From Elusimicrobia bacterium GWC2_64_44 (GTDB lineage: Bacteria > Elusimicrobiota > Elusimicrobia > Elusimicrobiales > UBA9959), in contig MGUG01000027.1 in NCBI GenBank assembly GCA_001799845.1, positions 62,001 through 126,000 on the forward strand: 64,000 nucleotides of DNA, given 5' to 3'. Both the position numbers and the translations under genes were made by a program. The notes under the pieces are model-generated. The model did no database searches. It saw only the letters and a list, made by a program, of their open reading frames with translations, and was not told the origin of the DNA. Below, in pieces: positions 7,935-16,090 of the stretch. Every line of letters starts with the position of its first letter. The first letter of the stretch is position 1.

Positions 7935-8127
7935 GGCCCAGCCGGGCTCCCCGCTCGCTCATAAGCGGCCGCGGCCGAAGAGGGCCTGCGGTCCTCCGCC
8001 GGCAAAGAACTCGCTCGGCACACAGTGCCTCGCTCAAACATTCTTCGCCGCCGCCCTAATGATAGGCGGTCCGCTACGGACCTTGGCCCTGCGGCCTAAA
8101 ATCGCTCACGGGGAGCCCGGCTGGGCC
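7935..8127 (+). repeat. Structured intergenic repeat, family C, copy 2
   Basis: Direct repeat of 6674-6866. The outer arms form a perfect 19-bp inverted repeat (7935-7953 with 8109-8127) beginning GGCCCAGCCGGGCTCC. Over the aligned 16 bp they differ from copy 1 at three positions, and all three changes are matched on the opposite arm. Inner hairpin at 8017-8029. This element occupies most of the 7929-8244 gap. Confidence 0.85.
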
Positions 8128-8244
8128 GGTGCGTGGGCAATCCCAACGCAATGCCCTGTTTCGCCGGGAAGCGCGGGGGCTTTTAATTTGTTAGAATTTA
8201 AGCGTAGTCCTACATTTTCTGGCGGGTCTTGAGGTGAATAACTG

Positions 8245-9777
8245 ATGGATCAGATCCTTATCCTGGACTTCGGCAGCCAATACACCCAGCTTATCGCCCG
8301 CAGGCTTCGCAGCCTGCGGGTTTATTGCGAAATACTGCCCTACAGCGCGCCCATAGAGGACATCCTCAAGCGGTCGCCGCGGGGCATTATACTCTCGGGC
8401 GGCCCGTCGAGCGTTTACGACAAGGCAGCCCCCAAGCCGGACCCGGCGGTGTTCAACCTGGGCGTGCCGGTGCTGGGCGTGTGCTACGGCATGCAGCTGC
8501 TCGCGCACGAATACGGCGGCAAGGTGGCCAAGGCCGCCTCCCGCGAGTACGGCTTCAGCAAGCTGAAGATCTTGAAGGGCTCGCGGCTCTTCAAGGGCAT
8601 CAAGAGCGACGTGAACGTCTGGATGAGCCACGGCGACGAAGTGAAGAAAGTCCCGCCCGGTTTCCATGTCACGGCGCGCGCGGCCGGCTCCGACATCTCC
8701 GCCATGGAGAACCCGGCGCTGAACCTCTACGCGCTGCAGTTCCATCCCGAGGTGCACCACACCGAGATGGGCGCGAAGATGATAGAGAATTTCGCGCGGG
8801 GCGTCTGCGGCTATAAAGAGCGCTGGACCCCGGCCTCCTTCCTGAAGGACAGCATAGCGGAGATAAAGAAGCAGGCCAGCGGCGCGTCCGTCATCTGCGG
8901 CCTGTCCGGAGGCGTGGATTCCTCCGTGGCGGCGGTGCTCGCTCACAGGGCCATAGGCGACAAGCTCAAGTGCATCTTCGTCGACACCGGCGTGCTGCGC
9001 CACGGCGACCGCGAGCGCATGACCGAAGTCTTCAAAAAGAAATTCGGCTACTCGCTAAAGATCGTGGACGCCTCCGCGCTGTTCCTGGGCCGCCTCAAGG
9101 GCGTCACCTCGCCCGAGAAGAAGCGCAAGATCATAGGCCATACCTTCATAGAGGTGTTCGACCGCGAAGCGAAGAAAGTAAAGGGCGCGGCCCATCTGCT
9201 GCAGGGCACCCTTTACCCCGACGTGATAGAGTCCGTTTCGGTCAAAGGCCCCTCGGCCGTCATCAAGAGCCACCACAACGTGGGCGGCCTGCCGGCGAAG
9301 ATGAAGCTGGGCCTGATTGAGCCGCTGCGCTACTTCTTCAAGGACGAGGTGCGCGAGCTGGGCCGCTCTTTGAAGATCCCCGAGAGCGTGCTGATGCTGC
9401 ACCCTTTCCCGGGGCCGGGCCTGGCCATCCGCGTGCTGGGCGAGGTCACCCCCGACAGGCTCAAGATCCTGCGCGAGGCCGACCGCCTGATGCGCGAGGA
9501 GATACAGAAGGCCGGCTGGTACTCCAAGATCTGGCAGGCCTTCTGCGTGCTGCTGCCCGTGCGCTCCGTGGGCGTGATGGGCGACGAGCGCTCCTACGAA
9601 TACACCATAGCCATCCGCTGCGTCAGTTCCGTGGACGGCATGACGGCCGACTGGAGCCGCCTGCCGCACGACCTGCTGCAAAAAATTTCCTCGCGCATAG
9701 TCAGCGAGGCGCGCGGCGTAAACCGCGTTGTCTACGACGTTACCTCCAAGCCGCCCGCCACCATCGAGTGGGAGTAG
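8245..9777 (+). CDS. guaA: GMP synthase (glutamine-hydrolysing)
   Basis: 510 residues, usual length. It converts XMP, ATP and glutamine to GMP in the cytoplasm. A class I amidotransferase domain (about 1-190) carries the nucleophile Cys80 in GVCYGMQ and the His/Glu pair in FHPEVHHTE. An ATP pyrophosphatase domain follows with the P-loop SGGVDSS, and the C-terminal dimerisation domain ends ...TSKPPATIEWE as in the family. guaB follows on the same strand after a family A element. A TAGAAT box at 8192-8197 is a possible -10. Confidence 0.97.
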   Translation: MDQILILDFGSQYTQLIARRLRSLRVYCEILPYSAPIEDILKRSPRGIILSGGPSSVYDKAAPKPDPAVFNLGVPVLGVCYGMQLLAHEYGGKVAKAASREYGFSKLKILKGSRLFKGIKSDVNVWMSHGDEVKKVPPGFHVTARAAGSDISAMENPALNLYALQFHPEVHHTEMGAKMIENFARGVCGYKERWTPASFLKDSIAEIKKQASGASVICGLSGGVDSSVAAVLAHRAIGDKLKCIFVDTGVLRHGDRERMTEVFKKKFGYSLKIVDASALFLGRLKGVTSPEKKRKIIGHTFIEVFDREAKKVKGAAHLLQGTLYPDVIESVSVKGPSAVIKSHHNVGGLPAKMKLGLIEPLRYFFKDEVRELGRSLKIPESVLMLHPFPGPGLAIRVLGEVTPDRLKILREADRLMREEIQKAGWYSKIWQAFCVLLPVRSVGVMGDERSYEYTIAIRCVSSVDGMTADWSRLPHDLLQKISSRIVSEARGVNRVVYDVTSKPPATIEWE

Positions 9778-9787
9778 CCAGGCGGGC

Positions 9788-9916
9788 GAAGTCGGGGGGT
9801 AAGGGTTCCTCGCGACTTTGGGGAAGGGGGACCCGCCCTTAGTTTCCCAAGGGCGGGGGGAACCGCGCAACGGTTCCATTCTGCCCAGGAGCGAGGGGCC
9901 CTTACCCCCCGACTTC
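9788..9916 (+). repeat. Structured intergenic repeat, family A, copy 2
   Basis: About 129 bp between guaA and guaB, bounded by a perfect 18-bp inverted repeat (9788-9805 with 9899-9916) whose sequence is unrelated to the arms of the other two copies. Core hairpin GGAACCG-CGCAA-CGGTTCC at 9859-9877, preceded by a second stem CCCGCCCTT / AAGGGCGGG. Confidence 0.85.
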
Positions 9917-9944
9917 CACTAGTTTGGATACCCAAGGAGATATC

Positions 9945-11402
9945 ATGCTTCAGGACAAGATAGAGCTGGGCCTTACTTTCGACGACGTGCTGCTGCTGCC
10001 GGCGAAGTCCGCCGTCATGCCCAGGCAGACCGACCTCGGCACGAACCTCACGAAAACGATAAAGCTGAACGTTCCGCTGATCTCCGCGGCGATGGATACC
10101 GTGACCGAAGCCGGCCTGGCCATAGCCATGGCCCGCGAGGGCGGCATCGGCATCGTCCACCGGGCCATGCCCCCGCATCAGCAGGCCCTGGAAGTGGCCA
10201 AGGTCAAGAAACACGAGAGCGGCGTCATCTCGGCCCCGCTGACCGTCTCGCCCGAAGAGAAATTGAAAGACGCCCTGGCGCTGATGGCCAAGCACGGCGT
10301 CTCCAGCGTGGCCGTGATCGCCCGCGGCCGCCTGGTGGGCCTGCTGACCAACCGCGACGTGCGCTTTCTGAAGGACCTCGACAGGAAAGTCTCCTCCGCG
10401 ATGACCACCAAGCTCATCACGGCCCGCCCCGGCACCACGCCGGCGCAGGCCGAGAAGATCCTGCAGGAGCACCGCATCGAGAAGCTGCCGCTCGTCGGCC
10501 GCAACGGCGAGCTGAAAGGCCTGATCACGGTGCGCGACATCCTCAACACCAAGCAGTACCCCGACGCCTGCAAAGACCTGTCGGGCCGGCTGCGCGTGGG
10601 CGCGGCCATAGGCGCCGGCCCCGACGCGGTGGAGCGCGCGGGCGAACTGGTGAAGGCCGGCGCCGACATCATTTCGCTGGACTCGGCCCACGGCCATTCC
10701 GCCAATGTCATGCGGACCCTCAGGGAAGTGAAGCGCCGCTACGGCTGCGAGGTGATAGCCGGCAACGTGGCCACCTACCAGGGCGCGCTGGACCTCATCA
10801 AGGCCGGCGCCGACGCCATCAAGGTGGGCATTGGCCCCGGCTCCATCTGCACCACGCGCGTCATCTCCGGCGTGGGCGTGCCGCAGCTCACCGCGGTGAG
10901 CGCCGCCGTTAAGGCGGCCTCGCGCAGCAAAACCCCCGTCATAGCCGACGGCGGCATAAAGTTCTCCGGCGACATTACCAAGGCCATGGCCGCGGGCGCC
11001 AGCGCCGTGATGCTCGGCACGCTGCTCGCCGGCACCGAGGAAGCCCCCGGCGACATCATCCTCTTCCAGGGCCGCTCTTACAAGGCCTACCGCGGCATGG
11101 GCTCGGTGGGCGCCATGGAGGCCGGCTCCAAGGACCGCTACGGCCAGGCCGGGGTGGAAAAAGAAAAGCTGGTGCCGGAGGGCATAGAGGGCCAGGTGCC
11201 GTACAAGGGCACGGTGGCGGCCATCATCCACCAGCTCACCGGCGGCCTGCGCGCCGGCCTGGGCTACTGCGGCTGCAAGGACCTGGGCGAGCTCAGGCGG
11301 CGCGCGCGCTTCGTGCGTATCTCGAACGCCGGCCTGAAGGAAAGCCACGTCCACGACGTGAAGGTGACTAAGGAAACCCCCAACTACGCCACCAACGACT
11401 AG
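9945..11402 (+). CDS. guaB: IMP dehydrogenase
   Basis: 485 residues from the ATG at 9945, preceded by AAGGAG; the in-frame TTG 21 nt upstream is rejected. It oxidises IMP to XMP with NAD+, the committed step of GMP synthesis, feeding GuaA encoded just upstream. It has the TIM-barrel N-terminus [12 protein letters not shown], an inserted CBS pair (about 95-205), catalytic Cys302 in GPGSICTTR and the flap region GMGSVGAM. Full-length and cytoplasmic. Confidence 0.97.
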   Translation: MLQDKIELGLTFDDVLLLPAKSAVMPRQTDLGTNLTKTIKLNVPLISAAMDTVTEAGLAIAMAREGGIGIVHRAMPPHQQALEVAKVKKHESGVISAPLTVSPEEKLKDALALMAKHGVSSVAVIARGRLVGLLTNRDVRFLKDLDRKVSSAMTTKLITARPGTTPAQAEKILQEHRIEKLPLVGRNGELKGLITVRDILNTKQYPDACKDLSGRLRVGAAIGAGPDAVERAGELVKAGADIISLDSAHGHSANVMRTLREVKRRYGCEVIAGNVATYQGALDLIKAGADAIKVGIGPGSICTTRVISGVGVPQLTAVSAAVKAASRSKTPVIADGGIKFSGDITKAMAAGASAVMLGTLLAGTEEAPGDIILFQGRSYKAYRGMGSVGAMEAGSKDRYGQAGVEKEKLVPEGIEGQVPYKGTVAAIIHQLTGGLRAGLGYCGCKDLGELRRRARFVRISNAGLKESHVHDVKVTKETPNYATND

Positions 11403-11412
11403 GGCGCAGCGC

Positions 11413-11455
11413 AAATAAAAAAGCCGCCGGCTGAAAACCGGCGGCTTTTTTATTT
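11413..11455. terminator. Bidirectional terminator between convergent genes
   Basis: An 18-bp stem (11413-11430 with 11438-11455) has a GC core GCCGCCGG and A/T flanks. It lies between guaB and the convergent enoyl-CoA-hydratase-family gene and can serve both. Confidence 0.9.
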
Positions 11456-11464
11456 GAGGGGCTT

Positions 11465-12247
11465 TTACTTGCCCTTGAACTCCGGCTTGCGCTTCTCCAT
11501 GAAGGCCTTGATGCCCTCCTCGTAGTCGCCGCTGTTGTAGACCTTGCGGCGCAGCGCCTGGATGCGCTCGAAGGATTCGGGGCTGATGGGGTGGGCCTCG
11601 GAGAGTATCCTGAACTGCTCCTTGACCACCGAGACGGCCAGCGGCGAGTTGCCGGCAATGGTGCGCGCGAGCTCGAAGGTGAATTCCTCCACCTCCCTCG
11701 AGCTGACCAGGTGGTTGAGGATGCCGAAGTGGTAGGCGCGGTCGGCCTTGACCGGCTCGGCGGTGAAGAACATCTCCTTGGCGATGTTGCTGCCCACGCG
11801 GTTGATGAAATGCATGATGCCCGACGCGTTATAGGGCAGGCCCATCTTGACCGGAGTGATGGCGAAAGTGGCGGTCTCGTCGCCGATGGCCATGTCGCAG
11901 GTGACGGCCAGGTCGGTGGCGCCGCCCCAGACGCTGCCCTGGATGAGCGCTATGACGGGGCCCGGGTAGCACTGGATGGCGCGGAAGGCCACTTCCATCG
12001 GGCTGTCGTAGGCGAGCGGGTCGTTGTGCACCTTGGGCAGCTGGGTGATGTCGTGGCCGGCGGACCAGACGCGGGCGTTCTTCTCGGCGCGCAGCACGAT
12101 GACGGGCACCTTCTTCTTTTTCATCTCGTCGAGGGCGGTGACCAGCTGCTTGCAGAGCTCCAGGCTGAGCGCGTTGCGGCGCGCCGGGTTGTTGAGCGTA
12201 AGCACGCCTATGCCGTCCTTGACTTCCCTGAGTATGAGCTCGTCCAT
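11465..12247 (-). CDS. scpB: Methylmalonyl-CoA decarboxylase-like crotonase
   Basis: 260 residues, crotonase fold. From memory of E. coli ScpB (YgfG), shared signatures are SAGHDI-x-LP, DPL-YD-P, GSVWGGA, TPV-x-G-PYN-x-GI, GILNHLV and the end EKRKPEF. That makes decarboxylation of methylmalonyl-CoA to propionyl-CoA more likely than enoyl hydration. Oxyanion-hole strands lie near VWSAGHDIT and GSVWGGATD. GGAGG lies before the ATG. No mutase or CoA transferase partner is adjacent, so the pathway context is missing here; another crotonase activity remains possible. Confidence 0.75.
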   Translation of the reverse strand: MDELILREVKDGIGVLTLNNPARRNALSLELCKQLVTALDEMKKKKVPVIVLRAEKNARVWSAGHDITQLPKVHNDPLAYDSPMEVAFRAIQCYPGPVIALIQGSVWGGATDLAVTCDMAIGDETATFAITPVKMGLPYNASGIMHFINRVGSNIAKEMFFTAEPVKADRAYHFGILNHLVSSREVEEFTFELARTIAGNSPLAVSVVKEQFRILSEAHPISPESFERIQALRRKVYNSGDYEEGIKAFMEKRKPEFKGK

Positions 12248-12278
12248 GGTCCGCCTCCTTAAACCGCTTTCAGCATTG

Positions 12279-12284
12279 TATAAT
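12279..12284 (+). promoter_or_regulatory. -10 box adjacent to a leaderless start
   Basis: A consensus TATAAT lies 7 nt before the ATG at 12292, with no Shine-Dalgarno. The -35 is weak. Confidence 0.5.
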
Positions 12285-12291
12285 TTTAAAT

Positions 12292-13587
12292 ATGAAAATT
12301 TTATTCGCGTTCCTCGCGCTGCTGCTCGCCGCCGCGCCCGCCCGGGCGCGGGACCTGAACGCCGCGGCGGCGGAGGCGGCGCGGCAGGTGGCCGCGGAGC
12401 CGGGGGGGCTGCCGGAACTGTTCGACAAGACTTTCTTCCGCCACATTTCGCTCGAGGAGCTGCGCGGGCTCTTCGCCGGGCTTTACGCCGGGCACGGCGC
12501 GGTGGAGCGCGTGGTGCTGGTCAGCTCCGCCGCGGCGTCCGGCCATTTCTTCTTCGACACGGACAAGGGCTACCGCATACCGGCGGCGCTTTCTGTGGCC
12601 CCTGAGAGCGGGCTGATCACCGGCCTTTTCTTCCAGCCTGCCTACCTGCGGAACGCCGCGCTGCGGAGCGTGCGCGCCGACCTGGCCGCCCTGCCCGGGC
12701 GCAAGGGCTTCCTGGCGCGCCGCCTGGGCGAGAAGCCAGAGGACCTCGAGGAGCTGGGCGGCGACGAGCACTTCGCCGTCGGCCCGGCGTTCAAACTCTA
12801 CGTGCTCGGCGCCCTGGTGCGGGCCGGCGTGCCGTGGGACCGGGTCTTCAGGCTGCGCGAGGAGGACAAGTCCCCGCCTTCGGGCCGGCTGCGGGCCTGG
12901 CCGGACGGCTCGCCGCTGACCGCTCATACGCTCGCGGCGCTGATGCTCTCCGAGAGCGACGACACCGCCTCCGACGCGCTGATAACCGCGCTCGGCCGCA
13001 GGAAGCTGGAGGACTCGCTGGCCGCGCTGGGCGATCCTGATTCCGCCCGCCTGCGCCCCTTTCTGAAAACCTCCGAGATGTTCAAGCTGAAGTCCGATAC
13101 CGCCGCCGCGCTCAAATACCTGAACCTGCCCGCTGCGGAAAAATACCGCTTTCTGGACGCCCTGGCCGGCGCAGAGCCGGGCCCGGCGAAACCGCAGCGC
13201 AGCCCCTTCGGCGTGGGTAAGCTTGGGTGGTTCGCTTCCCCGGCCGACCTCTGCCGGGTGATGGAGTGGCTGGAACGGGAGGGCGGGACCGGGGCGCTGG
13301 AGCTGCTGGCCCTCGACCCGGGTCTGGGCGCCGGGGCGGACTTCCTGTACGCGGGCTACAGGGGGGGCTCGGAGCCGGGCGTGCTCTCCGCGACCTGGCT
13401 GCTGAAGAACGACAGGTCGCAGTGGTACTGCCTCTCGGCCTCCTGGAACGACGAGAAGGACCCGTTGGACGCTGACAGGTTCTCCGCCCTCATGCGGGAG
13501 GCCCTGGCGGCGCTGGCGGCGGCCGACCGGGCGCCCGCGGCCGCAAGTGCCGGCCGGGCCCGCCCCGCGGGTCCTCCTGGCCCTTGA
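12292..13587 (+). CDS. Secreted serine-hydrolase-fold protein lacking the catalytic serine
   Basis: 431 residues with a signal peptide (MKILFAFLALLLAAAPARA). The layout is that of class A beta-lactamase-related proteins: a helix with FKLYVLGAL, an S-D-D motif (Ser222-Asp224, SESDDTASDALI) 54 residues later, and a C-terminal strand region. The usual S-x-x-K is here P-A-F-K (Pro165 to Lys168), so the nucleophile is absent and no KTG-like motif is seen. A non-catalytic binding role is inferred. The C-terminus is Ala/Pro-rich. The stop codon overlaps the -35 box of the following cassette. Confidence 0.65.
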   Translation: MKILFAFLALLLAAAPARARDLNAAAAEAARQVAAEPGGLPELFDKTFFRHISLEELRGLFAGLYAGHGAVERVVLVSSAAASGHFFFDTDKGYRIPAALSVAPESGLITGLFFQPAYLRNAALRSVRADLAALPGRKGFLARRLGEKPEDLEELGGDEHFAVGPAFKLYVLGALVRAGVPWDRVFRLREEDKSPPSGRLRAWPDGSPLTAHTLAALMLSESDDTASDALITALGRRKLEDSLAALGDPDSARLRPFLKTSEMFKLKSDTAAALKYLNLPAAEKYRFLDALAGAEPGPAKPQRSPFGVGKLGWFASPADLCRVMEWLEREGGTGALELLALDPGLGAGADFLYAGYRGGSEPGVLSATWLLKNDRSQWYCLSASWNDEKDPLDADRFSALMREALAALAAADRAPAAASAGRARPAGPPGP

Positions 13588-13612
13588 CAATAATCAACCG
13601 TCTTATTACACT
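13584..13612 (+). promoter_or_regulatory. Sigma-70-type promoter for the HExxH cassette
   Basis: TTGACA (13584-13589), a 17-nt spacer and TACACT (13607-13612), 36 nt before the first cassette ATG. The -35 overlaps the TGA stop of the preceding gene. Confidence 0.7.
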
Positions 13613-13648
13613 TTAAATAGCGCTCGTATTAACTGAGAGGGTACCTAT

Positions 13649-15508
13649 ATGACAAAACTTTTAATAGCCTTAATGATCTCCCTGCCTGCGTACCCGGCGC
13701 TGGCGTCGCTCACCGCGCCGGAGCAGGCGCTGATAACGGAATGCGCATCAAACGTGGACTTGTCCAAGAAGCTGCTCTCCCCGGAGACGGCCGACAAGTG
13801 CGTGAAAGGCCTTAACGCTGGCAGCCCTACCCTGCTGACCAAGTACTCCCAGGATAACCCGGAGTCCGCCGCCAACATGATCGGCTACAACAGCGCGCTG
13901 CTGGACCTCAAGGAGATCGTGGTGCGCCAGGAGAGCGCTGACGGCGCGCTGGCCCTCACCCGCGTGCTGGAAAAATCCGACTGCGCCCTCTGCGACCTGC
14001 AGCTGGGCCCCAAGCCCGAGCAGGCCTTCGAGTGGGTGGGCAAGTACGCCTCCGCCCGCGACGGCGTGTTCAAGAAGACCGTGCGCACCTGGGACGCGCT
14101 CGGCGGCATCCGCACCGCCTCCCTCTCCGCCGCGCCCTACAGCAAGAACAAGGGCGGCTGGAACGGCCAGAACATCCTGGACCGCTACCGCGAGCTGGCC
14201 AAATGGGCCAAGGCCGAGACCATCCGCCTCGAGGCCGCCGCCAAAGTGCCCGGCGCCGCCGCCAAAATGAATATAGGCGCGCTGGCGGGCATATTGCGCG
14301 AGGACCTGGAGATCGTGGGCGACAGCGCTTCGATAGGCAAACTGCAGGCCATCACAGCCGCCGCCGGTATCCGCGAGGAAGCCCCCAAGCCCAGCACCGC
14401 CGACAAGAAGGGCAAGGACCTGGCAGCGACCAGCGGCAAGCTGTCGGGCCTTAACGCGGAAGGCCGCGGCGAGTACCTTAACACCGCTTTCGACGGCACC
14501 GGCGCCTTCGGCGCGGGCGCCATGGCCGCGGTAAAGCCCGCCGCCACGGGTTCCGGCACCAAGACCGGGACCGCTACCGGCACCGCGGTCAAGCCCATCA
14601 CCCCGGTCAAGATGACCGCCGCCGAGGAAAAAGCGCTGGGCGAATCCATGATGCGCATGGAGAAGGGCAAACCGGCCGGCTACCTGGCCGACGTGATGAG
14701 CCAGACCGAGGCCGGCAAGCGCACCAACGCCTTCTACAGCGACCCGAAGTACGCCAAGGCCGGCAGCAACAAGCTCGCCTTCGGCTTCACACGCGCCGAG
14801 GGCGCCTTCGGCTACTGGGATCCCGACGCCAAGGTCATCCGCATCAACAGCGAGGTCGCCGAGGAGTTCGCGGCCAAGCGCGGCATGACCGTGCCGCAGA
14901 TGATGAAGGACCCCGCCGCCATGAAGGCCCTGGCGCTGCAGGTGTCGCCGGTCATGGTGCACGAGGCCGAGCACCAGAACCAGACCGCCCGCGCCATAGC
15001 GGCCGGCATAGACTTCAAGAAGTACACCAACGGCAGCACCGACCCGTATACGCGCGCCAAGGAGAACCTCTCCAACACCGAGTCCTCCAAGCACATGATA
15101 GAGTACTGCTCCAAGAACGGCGGCCCGGCCTGCTGGAAGAGCTTCCACCCCATGCACGCCGACAACGCCGAGAAGTTCATGGCCGGCGGCGCCGAGGCGC
15201 TGGACGCCCTGAAGGCCCCGCTCTACCCGAAGATCGACAGCTTCGAGGGCGGCACGGCGCGCGAGTTCAAGTCGGCCCAGACCTATGCGGCCCAGCTGCA
15301 GGCGCTGGAGGCCAAGGCGCGCACCAATCCCAAGGGCATGACCCGCGCCGAGCAGCAGAACCTGCGCGACTACCGCGAGCTGATGGACACGCGCTTCAAG
15401 TGGTACACGCAGATCTACCGGGAGAACACCGCCAACGACGCCGAGGCGCTGGCCTTCAGGAAGAAGTACGGGACCGCCGCCTCCGGGCTGGCCGTGCCCA
15501 GTCTTTAA
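13649..15508 (+). CDS. Putative secreted zinc metallopeptidase, cassette protein P1
   Basis: 619 residues with a signal peptide (about 1-20). An N-terminal helical region has a conserved Cys pair (ECASNVD...ADKC), followed by a Thr/Ala/Lys linker (about 285-315). The C-terminal domain has a gluzincin-like zinc site: H438-E-A-E-H442, and Glu472 as candidate third ligand, aligned with Glu485 of the paralogue at 16091-18016. It is first in a five-gene run with its own promoter; 9 nt separate it from the next gene. Substrate unknown. The HExxH and the aligned Glu are seen; peptidase activity is inferred. Confidence 0.65.
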   Translation: MTKLLIALMISLPAYPALASLTAPEQALITECASNVDLSKKLLSPETADKCVKGLNAGSPTLLTKYSQDNPESAANMIGYNSALLDLKEIVVRQESADGALALTRVLEKSDCALCDLQLGPKPEQAFEWVGKYASARDGVFKKTVRTWDALGGIRTASLSAAPYSKNKGGWNGQNILDRYRELAKWAKAETIRLEAAAKVPGAAAKMNIGALAGILREDLEIVGDSASIGKLQAITAAAGIREEAPKPSTADKKGKDLAATSGKLSGLNAEGRGEYLNTAFDGTGAFGAGAMAAVKPAATGSGTKTGTATGTAVKPITPVKMTAAEEKALGESMMRMEKGKPAGYLADVMSQTEAGKRTNAFYSDPKYAKAGSNKLAFGFTRAEGAFGYWDPDAKVIRINSEVAEEFAAKRGMTVPQMMKDPAAMKALALQVSPVMVHEAEHQNQTARAIAAGIDFKKYTNGSTDPYTRAKENLSNTESSKHMIEYCSKNGGPACWKSFHPMHADNAEKFMAGGAEALDALKAPLYPKIDSFEGGTAREFKSAQTYAAQLQALEAKARTNPKGMTRAEQQNLRDYRELMDTRFKWYTQIYRENTANDAEALAFRKKYGTAASGLAVPSL

Positions 15509-15517
15509 AGGAACGCT

Positions 15518-16078
15518 ATGAGCCACTTTTTCCTGGCCGCGGCGCTGTGCCTGGCCGCCGCCCCCGCGGCGGGCGGGCAGCCTTACACCGAGGGCGAATA
15601 TTTCACCATGGCCGTGCCCGACGGGTGGACCAGGAAGGAGCCCGGCGTCGGCCTCTCCGACGCCGAGAAGAAAGTGTTCGGCGCGGAATTCTTCGGCCCC
15701 GCGGCGGACGGCCTGGCGGTGCTGTTGGGGGCGCATTATTACGCCCCCGGCAATTTGCTGCACGCCACGCCGGAGAAATTCATAAAGCTGCACGCGGCGC
15801 CGGCCATCGGCGTCAACCTGGACGGCAAGGTGTACGGCCCCGTGAAGACCGGCAAGGCCGGCAACTATTACGCCAAGGTCTTCGAGCGCAAGACTTACGA
15901 GTACCAGCCCAAGGACGCGCTGCACCCGAAGAAGATCCACATTTTCGAGAAGTTCTACGTGGTGCCGGTCAAGAACGGCTTCTACGTGCTGCGCTACTAC
16001 GCGCCGATGGACCTGGCCAAGGCCAACCTTAAGCATTTCGAGGCGGCGGTGGCGTCCTTCAAACCGCTAAAGCGCTAG
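15518..16078 (+). CDS. Small secreted cassette protein S1
   Basis: 186 residues with a signal peptide. Paralogous to the products at 18016-18600 and 18628-19194: all share F-x-V/A-x-P-x-GW, GL-S/T-x-x-EKKV-Y/F-G, YYAPGN-L, PEK-Y/F-I and a C-terminal KGFYVLRY-x-AP...ASFKPL pattern. The fold resembles PsbP/DUF1795-type single-domain proteins, an impression only. It lies between the two putative metallopeptidase genes with short spacers and an AAGGA site. A partner, inhibitor or substrate-binding role is a guess. Confidence 0.65.
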   Translation: MSHFFLAAALCLAAAPAAGGQPYTEGEYFTMAVPDGWTRKEPGVGLSDAEKKVFGAEFFGPAADGLAVLLGAHYYAPGNLLHATPEKFIKLHAAPAIGVNLDGKVYGPVKTGKAGNYYAKVFERKTYEYQPKDALHPKKIHIFEKFYVVPVKNGFYVLRYYAPMDLAKANLKHFEAAVASFKPLKR

Positions 16079-16090
16079 TCGGAGACGGCT

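Noticed and set aside
13748-16036. A 762-codon antisense frame opposite the first HExxH gene and S1
   Set aside because: Shadow of high-GC codon use; the sense frames have signal peptides, conserved motifs and paralogues.
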